Assembly (NCBI GenBank): GCA_003024985.2
Contig: PXIH01S0026848.1
Reading direction: 5' to 3' (one strand)
From: Euperipatoides rowelli
Taxonomy: Eukaryota; Onychophora; Udeonychophora; Euonychophora; Peripatopsidae
DNA length: 10,765 bases
The notes beneath the pieces were generated by a model. That model was not told the DNA's origin and ran no database searches. It saw nothing but the letters and a program-made list of their open reading frames with translations. This document shows positions 8,361 through 10,765 of the stretch, one piece after another. The number at the start of each line of letters is the position of its first letter. Position 1 is the stretch's first letter. A program made the position numbers and the translations under genes.

Positions 8361-9052
8361 ATAATAAATGCTTGCTAAAGAATATTAGAAACTGAAATTT
8401 GCTTAACAATTTAATGAAATTATTTTTAGTTTTTACAAGTTGTAAAATAAATATAGAAACTATTTGCTATAAGATAAGCTTTGACTTTACGAGTTTCAAC
8501 AAGATCTACATGCAAAACAAATTAGCTATGTTACATTATTAACATTAGTGCCAAATTAACCAATCATTTTAGACTATGTGGCATAGAATTGAAACGTCTT
8601 CAGCTTTATTTTTTTTTTATTTACAGTATTACCCTTCACCCAAATGTTCAACCTTAACTCCTAACAAATAACTATACCCCACCCCTAATGATAATCAACC
8701 TGCCAGATCAATTTTACATTATTCCTTTCAGCTTAACTGTATACCAATCAGAAACTATATTGGGGTATTGGTAGGAAGTTTGATCTTCATTTCAGATTTA
8801 TCAGTACAACCAACTTGAGACGTTTCTAGCTATCACATCTTTATAGTCACTAGTAATCCAGTGTTGGTCGAAATTCGACCAATAAGAAAATTTCCTTTGT
8901 AAAAAGCTACCACAACGCTAAACAATGAATGTTTTAATTTTATATATAAATTTTAGCTCATTGCACTCCCTCTCCATATAAACTTTAACTCTGCCAAATC
9001 TCTCACTCCTCTGTGTGCCCAATATGCTTAAAAAGGGATCCAAAGTTTTCCT
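8361..9052 (+). other. Non-coding stretch, no gene seen
   Basis: AT-rich with a C-rich patch at about 8631-8702. A strong acceptor-like tract ends TTATTTACAG (AG at 8625-8626), but only 14 codons follow before a stop. GAAACGTCT (8591-8599) and AGACGTTTC (8818-8826) form a weak inverted pair that could be the ends of another small element. I find no coding region. Confidence 0.5.
8864..8882. repeat. Palindrome TTGGTCGAA-A-TTCGACCAA
   Basis: A perfect 9-bp inverted repeat around one central A. It is unusually GC-balanced for this region, so it may be a protein-binding half-site pair or the middle of a small palindromic element. Confidence 0.6.
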
Positions 9053-9368
9053 TCACGTATTAATATATAGATTAATTAACTCCAATACATTCACTGCATC
9101 ACTTTGAGATATGTCTACGTCTATATCTTCTAACTCCACAGGAATATCATTCATCTGACATGTAAATGTTGATATTTTTATTGTTTCGCCTCTTAAAAGT
9201 TGTTCACCTTCCTTAATTTTTATATCAGTATCAAATAAGTTAAGAGCTGGTAATATTGATTTTTCCTTCATCATCTGTAATGATGACACACCTTGGGATC
9301 AATTGCCCATCTATCCGTATACCACTTTCAACACAAAGTTCTTTGTTTTTGTTATATGACCAAGAAAG
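9053..9368 (-). pseudogene. Frameshifted coding remnant on the minus strand (unidentified)
   Basis: Two minus-strand frames overlap. The first is open from 9368 to 9243 (42 codons) and includes KELCVESGIRIDGQLIPR and VIITDDEGK. The second is open from 9289 to a TGA at 9053-9055 and includes GEQLLRGETIKISTFTCQ and VELEDIDVDISQSDAVNV; its first ATG is at 9274. Both have balanced, protein-like composition, unlike the Lys/Phe/Ile noise of other open stretches, and one frameshift in the overlap (9243-9289) would make a single product. I recognise no domain. The first frame closes upstream at a TAA inside TACTAAC, a branch-point-like sequence, so an exon of a minus-strand gene is an alternative. 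It is opposite in strand to the THAP remnant, so it need not belong to the same element. Confidence 0.35.
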
Positions 9369-10245
9369 TTAGTATAGCGTAATCATAGCAAAATGGGAAC
9401 TTTAAAAATATGGTAGGAAGAGGGTTATAAATATGACAGGTGAAATCACTGTAAGGCTATAAGATTGTGATTTCTAAAAGATAATGAAATTATACAGTCT
9501 GGTAGATTTGTCAAATATTATATTTTAATATTGCTAGATAATAAATTCAGTAAAAGCATAAATACATTATAAGAAATAAATAAATATGAAATTGTATATA
9601 TTATTTAAAATAGGTTAGTGTGTGAAAAGGTAAGTGCCCACAAAGTAAATTAAGAGCTGATTAAAAGTTCTACTTGGATCTGGAAACTCTGGATTTATGA
9701 AAGTTCAGGTTCTGCAAATTGTATTTTATATAGAAGACTGTGACGTTCCATATATGCTAAGTATTTAACTTAACAGCATTAGAAAAAAAAAAGATCAGTG
9801 AAGTTAATTATTTTATTGTGAGACATTCTGGCTTCCAAACGTTAAATATGAAAAGGTAATTTGTTGATGAAGAATAATTCGTTATTCCTTACCAGAGTTT
9901 ATGCGATTAAAGGAATTAATAAATAATAGATTCCAGGTTGTTTATTACAGATGAAGTTGATTGCTGATGAAAGACATAGAGAAGTATTATGTAGAAAAAA
10001 CTATTGCAAAGTTGTTCCAGAAGTTTGCTGAATAGGCTACTTCCTCTTAAAAAATCAATCAGGATGCATGTTTATTCCAGGAATGATTTATAAAATCAAA
10101 ATAATTTACAGAGCAATATTTAATGGTGATTCCATTGCTAATTCATATACTGGAATGAAAATAGACGCCTGCGTTCATTCAGGTTGCAAAATGAAACGTT
10201 GATGACATATCAGTTTTTAATACAATAAAAGTGTCTTAAAATTAC
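9369..10245 (+). other. Non-coding stretch with one possible exon
   Basis: AT-rich with no repeats that I can pair. TTTATTACAG ending at 9950 is followed by a 26-codon phase-0 frame from 9951 to a TGA at 10029-10031, with AATAAA at 10224-10229. This could be a terminal exon of the upstream gene, but support is thin. Confidence 0.4.
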
Positions 10246-10386
10246 AGGCCCCATTCACATGGACAGTAATTTCATCTGCGGTTGAACCGCGTCTCAACCA
10301 CGGTTAAGGATTTTGTGTTCGGTGTTAATGTTATCCACGGCTCAGCCAGGTTTGGCCATGTAAACACAATCACGGCTCAGCCCCAG
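10246..10386. mobile_element. Small MITE with GGCCCC end and CGGTT palindromes
   Basis: GGCCCCATTCACATGG begins at about 10249 and is the kind of end common in animal MITEs. CCATGTAAA at 10357-10365 partly mirrors it. CGGTTGAACCG lies near 10279, and CACGGCTCAGCC occurs twice (10336-10347 and 10371-10382). The stretch is markedly richer in G+C than its flanks. The right boundary and target duplication are uncertain. Confidence 0.45.
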
Positions 10387-10477
10387 ATAATAAATTGTAA
10401 ATAACTGGAATCAGAAGAAAAAAAATAAAAACGATCATTCCCCTCATCCATAGAGCTTATCAATATGGCGCCTTTAA

Positions 10478-10765
10478 CAAAACTAAATCTATCAAAGATA
10501 ATTTCAATTCTATCTGTTTGCAATATATTTTGCAAAATCAATACTATTTAAACTTTGAGCGAGCGTGCCCAAATTTTTAACATGAGTAGACGCTTGTCGT
10601 AATTTTTACATCTCAGATAATCCTATGTATTAAAGTGCAATAACTACATGAACTTTTAAATATGACTAATAATGAAATTATTTTTTACATCTATTCAATA
10701 TTTTGCTAGAGTTGTTACTTTTTTTTGTTCAGTTAAGATTTTTAATACTAATTTAAAATTATATC
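10478..10765 (+). other. AT-rich flank, nothing identified
   Basis: I see no open reading frame, repeat pair or RNA gene here. If the Kolobok reading is right, this is original target DNA to the right of the insertion. Confidence 0.5.

Larger units (their letters stand above)
5222..10477 (+). mobile_element. Decayed Kolobok-like (THAP-bearing) DNA transposon carrying nested insertions
   Basis: What is seen: TTAA at 5222-5225 is followed by AGGGGAACGCCACCTTGA. The reverse complement of the sequence ending at 10477 reads TTAAAGGCGCCATATTGA. With a 4-base gap the two ends share TTAAAGG, CGCCA and TTGA, and further in AAG and GATGA, giving inverted ends of about 40 bp. What is known: Kolobok elements duplicate TTAA, the T2 group carries TTAAAGGRR at its ends, and their transposases have a THAP domain. 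A broken THAP domain lies at 5884-6089, about 660 bp inside the left end, in the sense orientation. The span is about 5.25 kb. Removing the hAT-like (6090-7183), TIR (7741-8360) and MITE (about 10246-10386) insertions leaves roughly 3.4 kb. No intact transposase remains. The left end and THAP region are better supported than the pairing with the right end. Confidence 0.45.

Noticed and set aside
8625-8671. Strong acceptor TTATTTACAG followed by a short phase-0 frame (YYPSPKCSTLTPNK)
   Set aside because: Only 14 codons precede a stop. Poly-T plus AG is frequent here, and the site is no better than the other candidate exons.
10462-10473. AATATGGCGCC as a YY1-type promoter motif
   Set aside because: It coincides with the inferred right end of the Kolobok element, and no promoter context or downstream gene is visible.
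1-10765. tRNA, rRNA, CRISPR array, riboswitch or bacterial operon
   Set aside because: No cloverleaf, no regularly spaced repeats, no ribosome binding sites and no bacterial gene arrangement were found. The splice donor and transposon types point to an animal nuclear genome.

Overview
This window looks like AT-rich nuclear DNA from an animal, most likely an invertebrate, although the species cannot be fixed from sequence alone. There are no bacterial-style operons or Shine-Dalgarno sites. The single large reading frame ends at a textbook splice donor, and the rest is long AT-rich non-coding DNA holding decayed DNA transposons. One ambiguous base (N, position 2520) suggests a draft assembly.

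Layout. Positions 1-389 are upstream or 5' untranslated sequence. Positions 390-2552 are the first coding exon (721 codons, phase 0) of a serine-rich, basic, probably disordered protein that I do not recognise; it breaks off at a GTAAGT donor at 2553. Everything after that reads as a large intron, or an intron plus the end of the gene. A few possible downstream exons exist (for example at 9951 and 4026), but none is convincing.

The non-coding part is a mobile-element graveyard. A roughly 550-bp element with inverted ends lies at 4281-4830. From 5222 to 10477 there is what I infer to be one old Kolobok-type DNA transposon. Its two ends share TTAA-AGG followed by matching blocks, and about 660 bp inside the left end lies a broken THAP zinc-finger coding region, the domain known from Kolobok transposases. 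Younger insertions are nested in it: a hAT-like element (6090-7183) with a degenerate 8-bp target duplication directly after the THAP remnant; a 620-bp element (7741-8360) flanked by ATAAT and folding on a perfect 27-bp inverted repeat; and a small GGCCCC-ended MITE (about 10246-10386).

A minus-strand stretch (9053-9368) reads like a frameshifted remnant of another, unidentified coding sequence. No complete transposase, RNA gene or CRISPR array is visible. The genes do not form a pathway: one host gene carries a transposon-loaded intron.
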